43,000 nt of DNA from NCBI RefSeq assembly GCF_000306255.2, contig NZ_AKWY02000012.1, positions 1-43,000 of the forward strand, written 5' to 3'. Both the position numbers and the translations under genes were made by a program. This stretch comes from Leptospira noguchii serovar Panama str. CZ214. GTDB taxonomy: Bacteria; Spirochaetota; Leptospiria; Leptospirales; Leptospiraceae. Positions 1 to 8,941 of the stretch are shown here, one piece after another; positions within the stretch are counted from its first letter, which is position 1, and each line of letters opens with the position of its first letter. The notes under the pieces are model-generated. The model was given only the letters and a program-made list of their open reading frames with translations. It searched no databases and was not told the origin of the DNA.

Positions 1-658
1 TGATATTTTTCTGTCAGTCCCGCAAGCGCTTGTTGATATGTTTGTAAACCGCTTTGTAAGTTATTTTGAAAGTCATTCCACCACTGCCCCTCTAATCTCT
101 TCTAACGTCTGTTGACCGCTGTTCAAAACCGCTCTGACTCAAAGATCCATTTTGGTTTAAGTTCAGTCCGTTACCGCTTACAAAAGAATCCCATTGACTC
201 TGAAATTGTGAGGTAGAATTTTGAACAGCGCTGGAGTTCGCTCCATACTTCTGAGACAAATACTGGCTTCTCTCTTGTAAAATCTCCGCTTCTACTGTCG
301 TTTGCCATTGGATCAATTGTTCCGACGCCTGACTTTGTAACGTGTTATATACATACGTCTGATATTCCTGAACAGAAGCGTAGTGATCACTCGTTGTGAC
401 AGAGTTCACCATCATTGTAATCTGAGCTTGCACCTGAGCTTCCCACTGCGTTTGTAAGATACTCACTCCCTGAAACACAAACGAGTCCCAATTGCCTACA
501 GTCTGCATTCCCCCGGCTACGTTAAACGTCTGATCCAAAGACGTTGGGTTAAATACAGGAGTGTTTAAGTTCGGAACTACTACAGGGGGCGCATACAACA
601 CACTACAGGTGCACAATAATATTACGGTGATTATACGCTTTAAAATGTTCATTTTCAT
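1..658 (-). pseudogene. TIGR04388-type secreted protein, frameshifted and cut by the window edge
   Basis: The N-terminus reads MKMNILKRIITVILLCTCSVLYA, a signal peptide, followed by APPVVVPNLN. The mature part is rich in Gln, Ser and Asn with a WDSFV...Q..W pattern, which matches my memory of the N-terminus of TIGR04388, a family of very long Leptospira exoproteins of unknown role. The first frame stops after 188 codons at a TAG at 92-94. Directly beyond it another frame carries an obvious continuation (QWWNDFQNNLQSGLQTYQQA) that stays open to base 1. Removing two bases (AG) from the AG-rich stretch near 92-105 would give ...VRRLEGQWWNDF... with no stop. The gene therefore looks disrupted by a 2-base slip, or is phase-variable. 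The rest lies to the left of the window. Confidence 0.75.
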
Positions 659-803
659 TGTTTACGCCCTTATAAAGTTATATTTTCAAAAGTTTCGCTT
701 TTTTTTGTGCCTTAACCAAATTTTTGTTTTCAAAGTTTTATTTTGTTTTAACTGTGTATGGTTGATAATTGCAAACGATCTAAATTGTTCAGAATTAAAA
801 CTA

Positions 804-836
804 TTTGTGATTTTATATTGTACCTATATTCACAAA
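804..836. promoter_or_regulatory. Palindrome TTTGTGA-N19-TCACAAA, copy 1
   Basis: The 7-base arms at 804-810 and 830-836 are exact inverted repeats around a 19-base AT spacer. The site lies about 150 bases upstream of the start of the TIGR04388-type gene. A second site with the same arms, the same spacer length and a similar spacer sequence is at 1316-1348. Operator or dispersed repeat cannot be decided from two copies. Confidence 0.4.
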
Positions 837-1021
837 ATGCAACATCTGACTTTTTTCGGAACTTGTCTACATTATTTTATAGGTTCTGTTTAAAAATAAG
901 TGATAAGTAAATTTTAAAATAGATAATTTAGATAATTATCAAGTGTATATTGCAGCAATCTGTTTAGAATGGCAAAATCAAATAAGATTCTCTGCTTTAC
1001 TGATTTTAAAAAAACAAACGT

Positions 1022-1227
1022 TTAACGTAAGTTTGGCGCAAGGAAATTCATTTTTTGAGCAAAGCTTTCATCAAAATCAAATGATCCTTTTGAAATTTTC
1101 TCAGGTTTAGAAATGCCGTTACCAATGTCCCACCCTTTTCTGAAAAAAATTGGTAAAACCTCTTCTATTCTCTTTACAAACTTCTCTCCAATAACATCCA
1201 AAAGACGAATAGGGGATTTTATTCTTC
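1022..1227 (-). pseudogene. Remnant of an unidentified gene (C-terminal fragment)
   Basis: On the minus strand about 66 codons are open and end in TAA at 1022-1024. They encode a natural-looking sequence (IRLLDVIGEKFVKRIEE, then FFRKGWDIGNGISKPEK, then FAQKMNFLAPNLR). There is no start codon with a ribosome site, and a TGA at 1225-1227 closes the frame upstream. It reads as the 3' end of a gene whose 5' part has been lost. I do not recognise the family. A chance open frame is possible, but the amino-acid composition argues against it. Confidence 0.45.
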
Positions 1228-1309
1228 AATCCTTGGTTTTTTGAGTTCGTTTTGCAAAATCTATTCAAACTGAGACCATTAACAAATTTGTAGTTCCCTA
1301 CGCGAAAAA

Positions 1310-1354
1310 GTTTTATTTGTGATTAATTATTTACTATATATTCACAAATAAAAC
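1310..1354. repeat. Perfect 13-bp inverted repeat (contains TTTGTGA-N19-TCACAAA, copy 2)
   Basis: GTTTTATTTGTGA (1310-1322) is exactly mirrored by TCACAAATAAAAC (1342-1354) with a 19-base AT loop. The inner seven bases match the site at 804-836. No T-tract follows on either strand, so it is not a standard intrinsic terminator. Confidence 0.6.
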
Positions 1355-1542
1355 CGCCTACGCTTAAAACAAAAAATTCGTATCATACAACCCTAATATT
1401 CAAAACTCAATTCAATCTTCTTTCTCTTTCTGTGGGAACTACTGCAAAACATAGCTTTACCGTAAAATCTCGAAAATGTGTGTAATTGTAAGTTTCGTTA
1501 GGCGTTTATAAAAAATCTTTCTAATTTTACTTTGCAGAAACT

Positions 1543-4500
1543 TTAATCAAACCACAAAGAAGGAGAAATTCCAAAGTAACTGTTCCAAGTTTTACCTTTA
1601 TAAGTAGTTCTACTAAAAACAAATTTTAAAAAAGACATTTTTTGAAAACCGGTCTCTTCTTCAAGTTCGTAGTTCCAAAGCAATCCCCCGATAAAAGGTG
1701 CGCCTAAAACTCCGTAATTTTGAAAACCTCTAAGCGCTTTTTTTTCGGAGAAGTACAAAAGTCCTCCTAAAATTTTGGTGGATTCTTCTTTCTCTACTAC
1801 GGAATAATTTTGATAATAAATAAGACCAAGTCCGCCTAACGTGATCGAACCTTCCGAATCTTTTGAATGATACGTCAAAATCGGAGGCGCCAAGAATGAA
1901 TAACCTTCTTGAGTTTCACCGTACCTATAAATAGGAAGAAAGTTTTGAATTTTTTCTTGAGGAGAATTTAAATATCGAATCCATAAAAAATTCCAATCCG
2001 TCATCTGGGGAGTAGATTCGTAACCTAACAGAATTCCTCCAAATACTCCCCATCGTGTTCTGTCCCTTTCGAACTCTGCGTTAAACACTCCTAAAAAAAT
2101 ACTAAGCTCTTTTCTTTGATCGGATACATAAGATTCCAAATCGAATAGATATAAAAAGTTATAACGATTGGATCGTTCATTTCTACGTTGATAATAACCT
2201 AGAATAAAAAAATTAGATTCTAAATCTCCATATGAATGAGTATAAAAGATAGGAAGAAAGAAAAAAGTTTTCTCTTTGTTTTTTTGATCGTTAGAATAAT
2301 AAATCGAAGGAAAGAAAAAGACACTATTCTTTTTCACTACGTCGTCTCTCTGATAGTCAAATAAAATTCCGAGTAGATTAGTATGAGAAACAACAGCACC
2401 GTCCTGATTTCCTTGAAAACTTCTATAAACTAAAATCGGAACCATCCATCTATAAGTTGATGAATGATCTTCCAGATCAGTGCCTTTATAAAAAAATAAT
2501 GGAAAAAAGTAAGTATCAATCTGCCGTTCTAAAACGGCGGTATTGTTTGAAAATTTCTCGCTTTTTTCATAACCATAAAGAGAGAATAATACTTTAAGTG
2601 AAACTGATTTCGTTTCGGTTGCAATTTGAGTTTTATTTTCTGAAACCGATTGTGTTTCAACCGTAAAAAAAGTTTTATTCTCTTTTTTATAATTGATAAA
2701 AAGTAACCAATCAAAACTCCATTGATCTTCTATAGTTAAATTACGCGAGGTATTTGGACCACGTTTGGTTTTAGATTCAAACGTATATAACATTGGAAGC
2801 GGAAGAATTGTATAGAACCTAGAAATTTTGAAACTACTTTCTCCGTTTGCCCAATTTTCAGAAGTTTCCGTTTGAGAAAAAACTGGAGTGAAAGTTTTAA
2901 AATTCTTATAATCATTTCCAGAAATCTTATCCCTATTTTCACTCTGATACAAAAATGGAAGAATCATTGTACGTTTTATTCCTGATTCCGGATCAGATTT
3001 AAATCCAGCAAACAATAAAATTGTAATATCATAAGAATTAGGAGTTGTCTGACTGGAATATAAAATCGGAATTTTATGAGATCGATACGTCCAGTTTCCA
3101 CCTTCTGTAGTTTCTTCTCTAAAATAAAACGGAAATAAATAAAAACGAGTCGTTTCTTGCGTTCCTAAAGAAGAATAAGAATCATTTATATATGTTTCTC
3201 CGCCCGTAAATAAAAGAAAATTCCAAGAAGATTTTCGAAAAGTAGCATTCACTGATTTTTGAAAAAAAGAAGAATTATAATAACCTAAAATAAAACGAAA
3301 TCGTTTGTCCCCATCCTCTCCCTTTTTATCTCTTCCCCAAACTAAAAAAGGAATTGGTAAAATTAAATTTAGATCGGAAACAGACGAAACATCTGATTCT
3401 TCATACGAAAAATAATAAAACGGACTTAAGAAAAAAGATTCTTTCTGTTTTAAAAGCAAATCCTCTTTATAAGAATATAAAAATAAAAAAGAATATAGAT
3501 TTCTTTCTTTAAAAATTTGTTTCTCACCTTCAAAACGATCCAAATAATTTCGGAAATAAAAAGGAATCAAAGTATTATAACCAGAGCCAGAACTATAATC
3601 TTTTTTTGTCAAAATTTCCTCGGAAGCCTGATAAAAAGGAAATAAAATTCCGTGAAAAGAAGAAGTTTCGTAAACTCCCGTTTTTTCTTTATAACGATAA
3701 TAGAATATACTTTTTGTTTCCAAACATTCAGCGGTTTCACGATGAGTAAAAATAGGGAAAAAACGATACGAAGTTTCTTCGTTTGACTTCGCATAACGTA
3801 TCAAAGGCCAAAGAACTGAATATTCTCTGCGATCTTTTTCTCTTTCCATTAAAAAAAGAAAAATTCCCAAAGAAAGAACAAAGTCAGTTCCTTTCTTTTG
3901 TTCCGCATAAAAAGGAAACACAACCCGATACGATTCGTTTCCCACCTTTCCAAAAAAAATAGGCGGTAAAGGCAAAGCGAATATGTAATCTTTGCTGTTT
4001 GTCCCCCAAGTAAACCAAGTCAAGGGAAGAATTCGGAAATGTTTTTTATCGTCTCCAGATTGATAACTTGCAATTCCAAACAAAACTTCCCAACCGAAAT
4101 AATTTTTAGAAGTTTCCCTAGCCAATTTTTTATAAGAAGCGAAATTAGAATTTTCATTCGACGTAAGTTCCTGAGATTTCTCATTCGGCTCTACAATGTG
4201 AAAACCCTTTTTAACTCCATTATTTTTGGAGTTCTGAACCTGCATTGAATTTAACTCTTCTTCTATTTTTTCATCCGTAAAAAAAGAAAGCGGGTTTGAA
4301 ACTTCCTTTCTCAGTGAAATACTAAATAAATTATAAATAAAAGAATAATCTAAATCTATAAAGTATTCTTTTCCCGTATCACTCGATTTCAAAGAAGCGT
4401 CAAACTTTCCTCCTGTTTGAGAAACAGAAAAACCTCCAAAATATAGTTCTAAGTTTTTATTCTTTTCATAATATTTGAGATAAGCTGGAAGTAAAATATC

Positions 4501-6150
4501 TCCTCTAGATTCAGGACTTTTCCACTCAAAATAAAAAGGCGCTACAAAAAACGAACTTGTCTTTTCTTTTCTATCTTCGGAAGAATAGTATAACCAAACC
4601 CAATCTCTATCTACGTTTGGTGATCTAAATCTATAATGAAACGGGCTAAAGGAAACGTAATTAAAATCATCTCCTCCAAATCTAAAATAGAAAGGAAACA
4701 AAAGATTGTATTCATTTTTTTGATAATAATGAAAAGGTAAAATAGTTCTAGTAACGGTTTCGTCTTTAGAATTTTTCCAAAGATAAAATAAACCCGCCAG
4801 ACCCAAAAAAGACGAACCGTCATGTTCGTGAGAAGAATAATAAAACGGATAAAAACGAGTAAAACTGCTAAAATTGGAAGAACCAGGATTAACGTAACGA
4901 GAATGGTAACCTAAAAGAAAGAATTCTTCTTGATCCGGCGTATTATACTTATAAAAAAACGGGGCGACCGTTTCGCTTTGACCATTCGATGAAGTATGAA
5001 AAAAACCTAATATAGGAATATGAAAATAAGAATTTGTTTTATAAAACCAAAAAGGGAAAAAAGTTAAAACACTATCCGACTGGTCTTTCGTTTTGGACCA
5101 ATAGAAAAAAGGAAAAATTCTAAAATAACTCCAGTCGTTTTCTTTTCCCCATTGAAACACAAGAAAGTTTCGAACTTTATAATTTTCTCCATTGTCCTTA
5201 AGATACAAAGCCAGAGGGGCAAACAAAAACCGAGTAGTTTCTTTTCCAGAAACGAGTCGCCTTGATTTATAAAACAAAAGGAAAGGTAAAAAGGAAGATT
5301 CCCATTCCGAATCCAAAAACTTTTCTTTTTCCCAAAATAAAAATGGAGAATAGTGAGAAAACCTTTGAGAGTTTAAACCAGTAGATCTGGATTGATGATA
5401 CAGTGGAAAAAATGTAAACGAATAATCCTCTTTAATTTTATAATTCGTATAATATACGATAGGAAAAAAATTAAAAAAATTCTTTTCTTGATCGCGTCCC
5501 CATCTTAGTAAAGTGAACCAAGTGTCTGATTCTTCCAAAGAGCTTTTGTGAAAATAAAGTAAGGGCAGAATCATCGTAGAATTGGATCTGATTCCGTTAT
5601 TTAAGTCGGATTTTAAAATCAACAAAGGCAAAAAACCTGGAAACATAAAAAGATTCTTTTCAAATCCAGGACCAGAAGAGCTAGAATTGTAACCTAACCA
5701 ATAAAATTTAGAAGATTCTCTATAACCAATTCCACCGCCTACCGGCTCTATGTTATTACTATAAAAAAGAGGAGATAAAAAAGTTTTTTCCTTTAGTCCG
5801 TCCCTTTCCACCCTACGATAACTAAAAAATGGAAAAACAGAATCCAGACTCGCCTTTCCAGACTTTGCTTCAATAGAATTATAAAATGGGAATATTCTAA
5901 ATTGCTTAAATTTTGGATAATCTGTTCCTCGTATAAACCAAAACGCGTGCCAAGATAAATGTCCGGGCCATTTTTCAACGTCTACGAGCAACATTCTAAC
6001 GGGATACTTCTCTTCTTTCTCACTTCCGAAAATTTCTTTTTTTTCTTTGACTAATTCGTCAAAAGGATCTTCCGTATAACTTCTATTTTGTGCTGCAAGA
6101 ATCCCGGGAAGTAAAAATAAAATTGTAAATAGGATTCGGTTTTTTATCAT
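1543..6150 (-). CDS. Very large secreted protein built of FPFYY-type repeats, function unknown
   Basis: This is a 1535-residue protein with an N-terminal signal peptide (MIKNRILFTILFLLPGILAAQ). Almost its whole length is a degenerate repeat of roughly 25-35 residues. Each unit has a short aromatic strand such as RIFPFYNS, FFPIVYYTN, FFPLYHQS, FFPFWFYKT, FYPFYYSS, ILPFHYYQ or LFPFYFRF, followed by a polar turn rich in Ser, Glu, Lys and Asp. Alternating aromatic strands and polar turns suggest a long beta structure exposed to, or spanning, the outer membrane. This is inference from the pattern. I do not recognise a named family. The gene ends a minus-strand run with murJ and a DUF167 gene (gaps of about 10 bases), so it is probably co-transcribed with them. 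ATG start at 6150. Confidence 0.9.
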   Translation of the reverse strand: MIKNRILFTILFLLPGILAAQNRSYTEDPFDELVKEKKEIFGSEKEEKYPVRMLLVDVEKWPGHLSWHAFWFIRGTDYPKFKQFRIFPFYNSIEAKSGKASLDSVFPFFSYRRVERDGLKEKTFLSPLFYSNNIEPVGGGIGYRESSKFYWLGYNSSSSGPGFEKNLFMFPGFLPLLILKSDLNNGIRSNSTMILPLLYFHKSSLEESDTWFTLLRWGRDQEKNFFNFFPIVYYTNYKIKEDYSFTFFPLYHQSRSTGLNSQRFSHYSPFLFWEKEKFLDSEWESSFLPFLLFYKSRRLVSGKETTRFLFAPLALYLKDNGENYKVRNFLVFQWGKENDWSYFRIFPFFYWSKTKDQSDSVLTFFPFWFYKTNSYFHIPILGFFHTSSNGQSETVAPFFYKYNTPDQEEFFLLGYHSRYVNPGSSNFSSFTRFYPFYYSSHEHDGSSFLGLAGLFYLWKNSKDETVTRTILPFHYYQKNEYNLLFPFYFRFGGDDFNYVSFSPFHYRFRSPNVDRDWVWLYYSSEDRKEKTSSFFVAPFYFEWKSPESRGDILLPAYLKYYEKNKNLELYFGGFSVSQTGGKFDASLKSSDTGKEYFIDLDYSFIYNLFSISLRKEVSNPLSFFTDEKIEEELNSMQVQNSKNNGVKKGFHIVEPNEKSQELTSNENSNFASYKKLARETSKNYFGWEVLFGIASYQSGDDKKHFRILPLTWFTWGTNSKDYIFALPLPPIFFGKVGNESYRVVFPFYAEQKKGTDFVLSLGIFLFLMEREKDRREYSVLWPLIRYAKSNEETSYRFFPIFTHRETAECLETKSIFYYRYKEKTGVYETSSFHGILFPFYQASEEILTKKDYSSGSGYNTLIPFYFRNYLDRFEGEKQIFKERNLYSFLFLYSYKEDLLLKQKESFFLSPFYYFSYEESDVSSVSDLNLILPIPFLVWGRDKKGEDGDKRFRFILGYYNSSFFQKSVNATFRKSSWNFLLFTGGETYINDSYSSLGTQETTRFYLFPFYFREETTEGGNWTYRSHKIPILYSSQTTPNSYDITILLFAGFKSDPESGIKRTMILPFLYQSENRDKISGNDYKNFKTFTPVFSQTETSENWANGESSFKISRFYTILPLPMLYTFESKTKRGPNTSRNLTIEDQWSFDWLLFINYKKENKTFFTVETQSVSENKTQIATETKSVSLKVLFSLYGYEKSEKFSNNTAVLERQIDTYFFPLFFYKGTDLEDHSSTYRWMVPILVYRSFQGNQDGAVVSHTNLLGILFDYQRDDVVKKNSVFFFPSIYYSNDQKNKEKTFFFLPIFYTHSYGDLESNFFILGYYQRRNERSNRYNFLYLFDLESYVSDQRKELSIFLGVFNAEFERDRTRWGVFGGILLGYESTPQMTDWNFLWIRYLNSPQEKIQNFLPIYRYGETQEGYSFLAPPILTYHSKDSEGSITLGGLGLIYYQNYSVVEKEESTKILGGLLYFSEKKALRGFQNYGVLGAPFIGGLLWNYELEEETGFQKMSFLKFVFSRTTYKGKTWNSYFGISPSLWFD

Positions 6151-6160
6151 AAAAAAGATT

Positions 6161-6382
6161 TTAAAGATCGACTTCGATTATTTTCTTTTTGTTTTTTTCG
6201 CCGGATAGAATTCGAATCTTACTTTTAGGAATTTTCATTTCTTTAGAAATAGATTCGATTACTGCCTCGTTTGCTTTTCCTTCTAAAGCTGGTTCCCGAA
6301 CGGCAATTGTTAAAACCCCGTCTTCTTCCTTTCGAAAAAAAACTTTTTTAGAGTTCGGCTTTACATGAACCGTGAGTTTCAT
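6161..6382 (-). CDS. DUF167 / YggU-family protein (UPF0235)
   Basis: This 73-residue protein carries the family signature: VHVKPNSKK near the N-terminus, then REPALEGKANEAVIE, then KSKIRILSGEKNKKKIIEV at the C-terminus. The length is slightly under the usual 95-100 residues because the extra N-terminal strand is short. The biochemical role of the family is not established. It sits 10 bases after murJ and 10 bases before the giant repeat protein in one transcription direction. ATG start, good reading throughout. Confidence 0.9.
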   Translation of the reverse strand: MKLTVHVKPNSKKVFFRKEEDGVLTIAVREPALEGKANEAVIESISKEMKIPKSKIRILSGEKNKKKIIEVDL

Positions 6383-6391
6383 CTTTTCGTT

Positions 6392-7987
6392 TTATACGAT
6401 TTCTTGTTTTCGACGAAACTTTCGAACCAATAAATATATCCCGTCCACTTTACATATAAGACTGGAAATAAAAAAAATCAGAACCGTAGGAAAGATCACT
6501 AAACATAAATGAATTCTAGAAGCTTGCACGTAGTCGATCCCAATCGATCCCAAATAGCTTAGAATCGGAGAATATAAGAAAAATTGATGAAAGAAAAGAT
6601 AACTTCCCAATAATAAAAACGGAATCAACATTTTAGAAATTTTTTTAAATAGTTCTATCCAAGGAAATCCGATTTTGTGTTTTTTCAAAAAGATCCCTAA
6701 AAGTAAAAAAGTAATCAGGGCAGAAATCGCAGAAGATAAGGCAATCGCAGAATGTTTTAAAAACCAAATCAAAGATAAATTCAGAACTACGTTGATCGTA
6801 AACGATATTGACTGAATCCGAAGGGGAGTTTTTGTATCTTGAAACGCGTAATAAGAAGAAATTAATATTTTATTGATACTGAAAAAAGGAATCGCAATTG
6901 AATAAAAAACCAAAGGTTGAATCGCTGTGTGAGTAGCAATGTGATCCCATTTTCCTCCAAAATAAATAGAATCTAAAATCGGCCCCGCAAGAAACGCCAT
7001 TCCAAGTGCCGCCGGAACGGTCAAAAATAATGCGAACTCAAGAACACCTGCAAGTTCCTGATGTATGGAAGACCATTCTTCCTTTTTAAGAGATTGTAAA
7101 AGAGTGGGTAAGATCGTAGTAGCAAGTGCAACTCCGATGATCCCTGTAGGCAACTGAACCAGTCTTTGGGAATAATCCAAACTTACAACCGCTCCAAGTC
7201 CCGGATTTTGATTTTGTACCCAATTCGCTAAAAAAATATCTACGAGTAAACTGAGCTGATAAAAACCTCCGCCTAACGCTGCTGGAAGCATCAACTTAAA
7301 AATTTTTCGAATGGATGGATGTTTCCAGTTCCAATTGATTTTAGGTGTGTCCTTATTTTTCCAAACATACCAAACCTGAACTGCTAGTTGTAAAAAACCT
7401 CCTGTAACAATCGCAAAACAAAGTACAATCACTCTATCGTGTAGGTCGTTCACAAACGGGAATAAACAGATAAAAACAAATAGATAACATAAATTCAAAA
7501 TGATCGGAGAAAGAGAAGGGACAAAAAAACGATTTTTAGAATTGGAAATTGCCATAAAGATGGCGGAAAGACTAGCGGTAACAATTAAGAAAAATAGAAT
7601 ATAGGTAAGCTCTATTACTAAATTAGAATATTCTTTTGTTCCTCCCACAAGTATAGGAAGAAAAAAAGGAGAAAAAAGAAATACAATACCCACTAAAATA
7701 GATAAAATAAAAAATAAAAAAGATAAAACCGCACCACTCATTATTTTCGCTTCTTCTTCGCTTATTTTACCGGACTCTGCATAAAGAGGAAGAAAGGATT
7801 GAGAAAGTGTACCTTCCGCCAGAAGATTACGAAACATATTGGGAAGGCGATAAGCCACCGAAAATGCCGAAGCCACCATACCGGTTCCAAAAGAAACGGC
7901 CATAAAATGATCTCGAAGAAGGCCTAAAATTCTAGATAAAAACGTATAAAAAGAAAGTGCGATACTACGTGAAGCTGCGTTGGACAA
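6392..7987 (-). CDS. murJ: Lipid II flippase MurJ (MviN family)
   Basis: This 531-residue polytopic membrane protein has about 14 hydrophobic segments, the usual length and topology of MurJ, which flips lipid-linked peptidoglycan precursor (lipid II) across the inner membrane. Family motifs seen are SRILGLLRDHFMA at the N-terminus, YRLPNMFRNLLAEGTLSQSF around residue 45, and the repeated pattern around LPTGIIGVALATTILPTLLQ. The start is TTG at 7987, immediately after the upstream STAS gene (3-base gap), which implies translational coupling. A downstream alternative start is possible but would remove conserved sequence. Confidence 0.95.
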   Translation of the reverse strand: MSNAASRSIALSFYTFLSRILGLLRDHFMAVSFGTGMVASAFSVAYRLPNMFRNLLAEGTLSQSFLPLYAESGKISEEEAKIMSGAVLSFLFFILSILVGIVFLFSPFFLPILVGGTKEYSNLVIELTYILFFLIVTASLSAIFMAISNSKNRFFVPSLSPIILNLCYLFVFICLFPFVNDLHDRVIVLCFAIVTGGFLQLAVQVWYVWKNKDTPKINWNWKHPSIRKIFKLMLPAALGGGFYQLSLLVDIFLANWVQNQNPGLGAVVSLDYSQRLVQLPTGIIGVALATTILPTLLQSLKKEEWSSIHQELAGVLEFALFLTVPAALGMAFLAGPILDSIYFGGKWDHIATHTAIQPLVFYSIAIPFFSINKILISSYYAFQDTKTPLRIQSISFTINVVLNLSLIWFLKHSAIALSSAISALITFLLLGIFLKKHKIGFPWIELFKKISKMLIPFLLLGSYLFFHQFFLYSPILSYLGSIGIDYVQASRIHLCLVIFPTVLIFFISSLICKVDGIYLLVRKFRRKQEIV

Positions 7988-7990
7988 GGA

Positions 7991-8935
7991 TTAGGTTCCT
8001 AGAAGTTTTTCTAAGTATCGAACTCCGTCCATGCTATTTAGGTCAAACTGAATCTGACAAACGGGACACTGGTATCTTCCCGGTTTAGAAACCCGGATTC
8101 GAGAAGAACAAGCTCCACAATAGATAGTTTTTTTTGGAAAACTTTTTTCCGCCTGAATTGCTTTTTCTAAAACCGACTTTGCAGAATACTCTTGAGAAGT
8201 CTGGTTTGAGATAGATTTGATTTCTATGTCTGATGTTTCTTCTAATTGAGAAGAAGGTTCTGATTTTAAAGAAGAAGTTTCCGTCTCTATTTTAGAAGAT
8301 GATTTCGAAAAAGAATTATCTACTGTATAAAATTCTTTTTCTTTTTGTGAAATATCTTCTTCGTTTAAAAAAGCCTGTAATCTCTGAGATTGACTAGCAA
8401 GTCCGAAAGTGCCGATCGCCTCTGATTTTAACTCCTTTGACTCACTTTCAACTTCGGGAACGGTTTTAATTTCTGGAATAAAAATACCACGTGAAGTTTC
8501 ATTCTTACGAGAAGAACTGGAAGAATAAAATTGAACCGGAGAATTTTTTTGGATCTTAGAAGTAGAAGAAACAGAACTTGTTTGGTCTAAAATTTTAATC
8601 GAAGAAAGATACTCTTCGGCACGATTCAAATCTTCAAAAAAAGAAATCGATCTTCCAAAACCTAAAAAGCTCAAAAGAGTTTTACATTCTTCGTTAAACG
8701 CGCAGTAGGCGGAAGAAGCTCCTCTATTCTTTAAGAAATTTTCGAACCTAGCAAGAACTTCGATCCCTTCGGATTCAATGTATTCCAATTCCTCGCAAGA
8801 AAATAAAAATTTACGGATTCCCTCTTCCCATTTCGATTTTAGATACGAATAAAAATCCTCAGCACTTGCAGAGTCCAAACGTCCTCTCAATTTAAGTTTT
8901 AGGATATTTTCGGAAAGTCTGGATCTAATTTCCAC
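7991..8935 (-). CDS. STAS-domain protein with C-terminal zinc ribbon
   Basis: The protein has 314 residues. Residues 1-110 read like a STAS (anti-sigma-factor-antagonist) fold: strand, LRGRLDSASAEDFY, then LEYIESEGIEVLARF, where the Ser of ESEG sits at the position usually phosphorylated in DSSG. A long low-complexity Ser/Glu/Lys linker follows. The C-terminus (about 270-305) has CGAC...CPVC, a four-cysteine zinc ribbon. It is not transmembrane. GTG start. It is 6 bases after the upstream membrane protein and 3 bases before murJ, so it is part of the same operon. A role linking the membrane sensor to envelope growth is inference from gene order only. Confidence 0.75.
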   Translation of the reverse strand: MEIRSRLSENILKLKLRGRLDSASAEDFYSYLKSKWEEGIRKFLFSCEELEYIESEGIEVLARFENFLKNRGASSAYCAFNEECKTLLSFLGFGRSISFFEDLNRAEEYLSSIKILDQTSSVSSTSKIQKNSPVQFYSSSSSRKNETSRGIFIPEIKTVPEVESESKELKSEAIGTFGLASQSQRLQAFLNEEDISQKEKEFYTVDNSFSKSSSKIETETSSLKSEPSSQLEETSDIEIKSISNQTSQEYSAKSVLEKAIQAEKSFPKKTIYCGACSSRIRVSKPGRYQCPVCQIQFDLNSMDGVRYLEKLLGT

Positions 8936-8941
8936 TTTCGT

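Larger units (their letters stand above)
659..1542. other. Long AT-rich non-coding stretch
   Basis: This 884-base stretch separates two minus-strand genes. It holds two copies of a TTTGTGA-N19-TCACAAA palindrome (804-836 and 1316-1348) and the remnant of a coding region (1022-1227). It also holds scattered copies of the motif GTGGGAACTAC (for example near 1433). I see no intact gene, tRNA or clear terminator. Confidence 0.6.
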
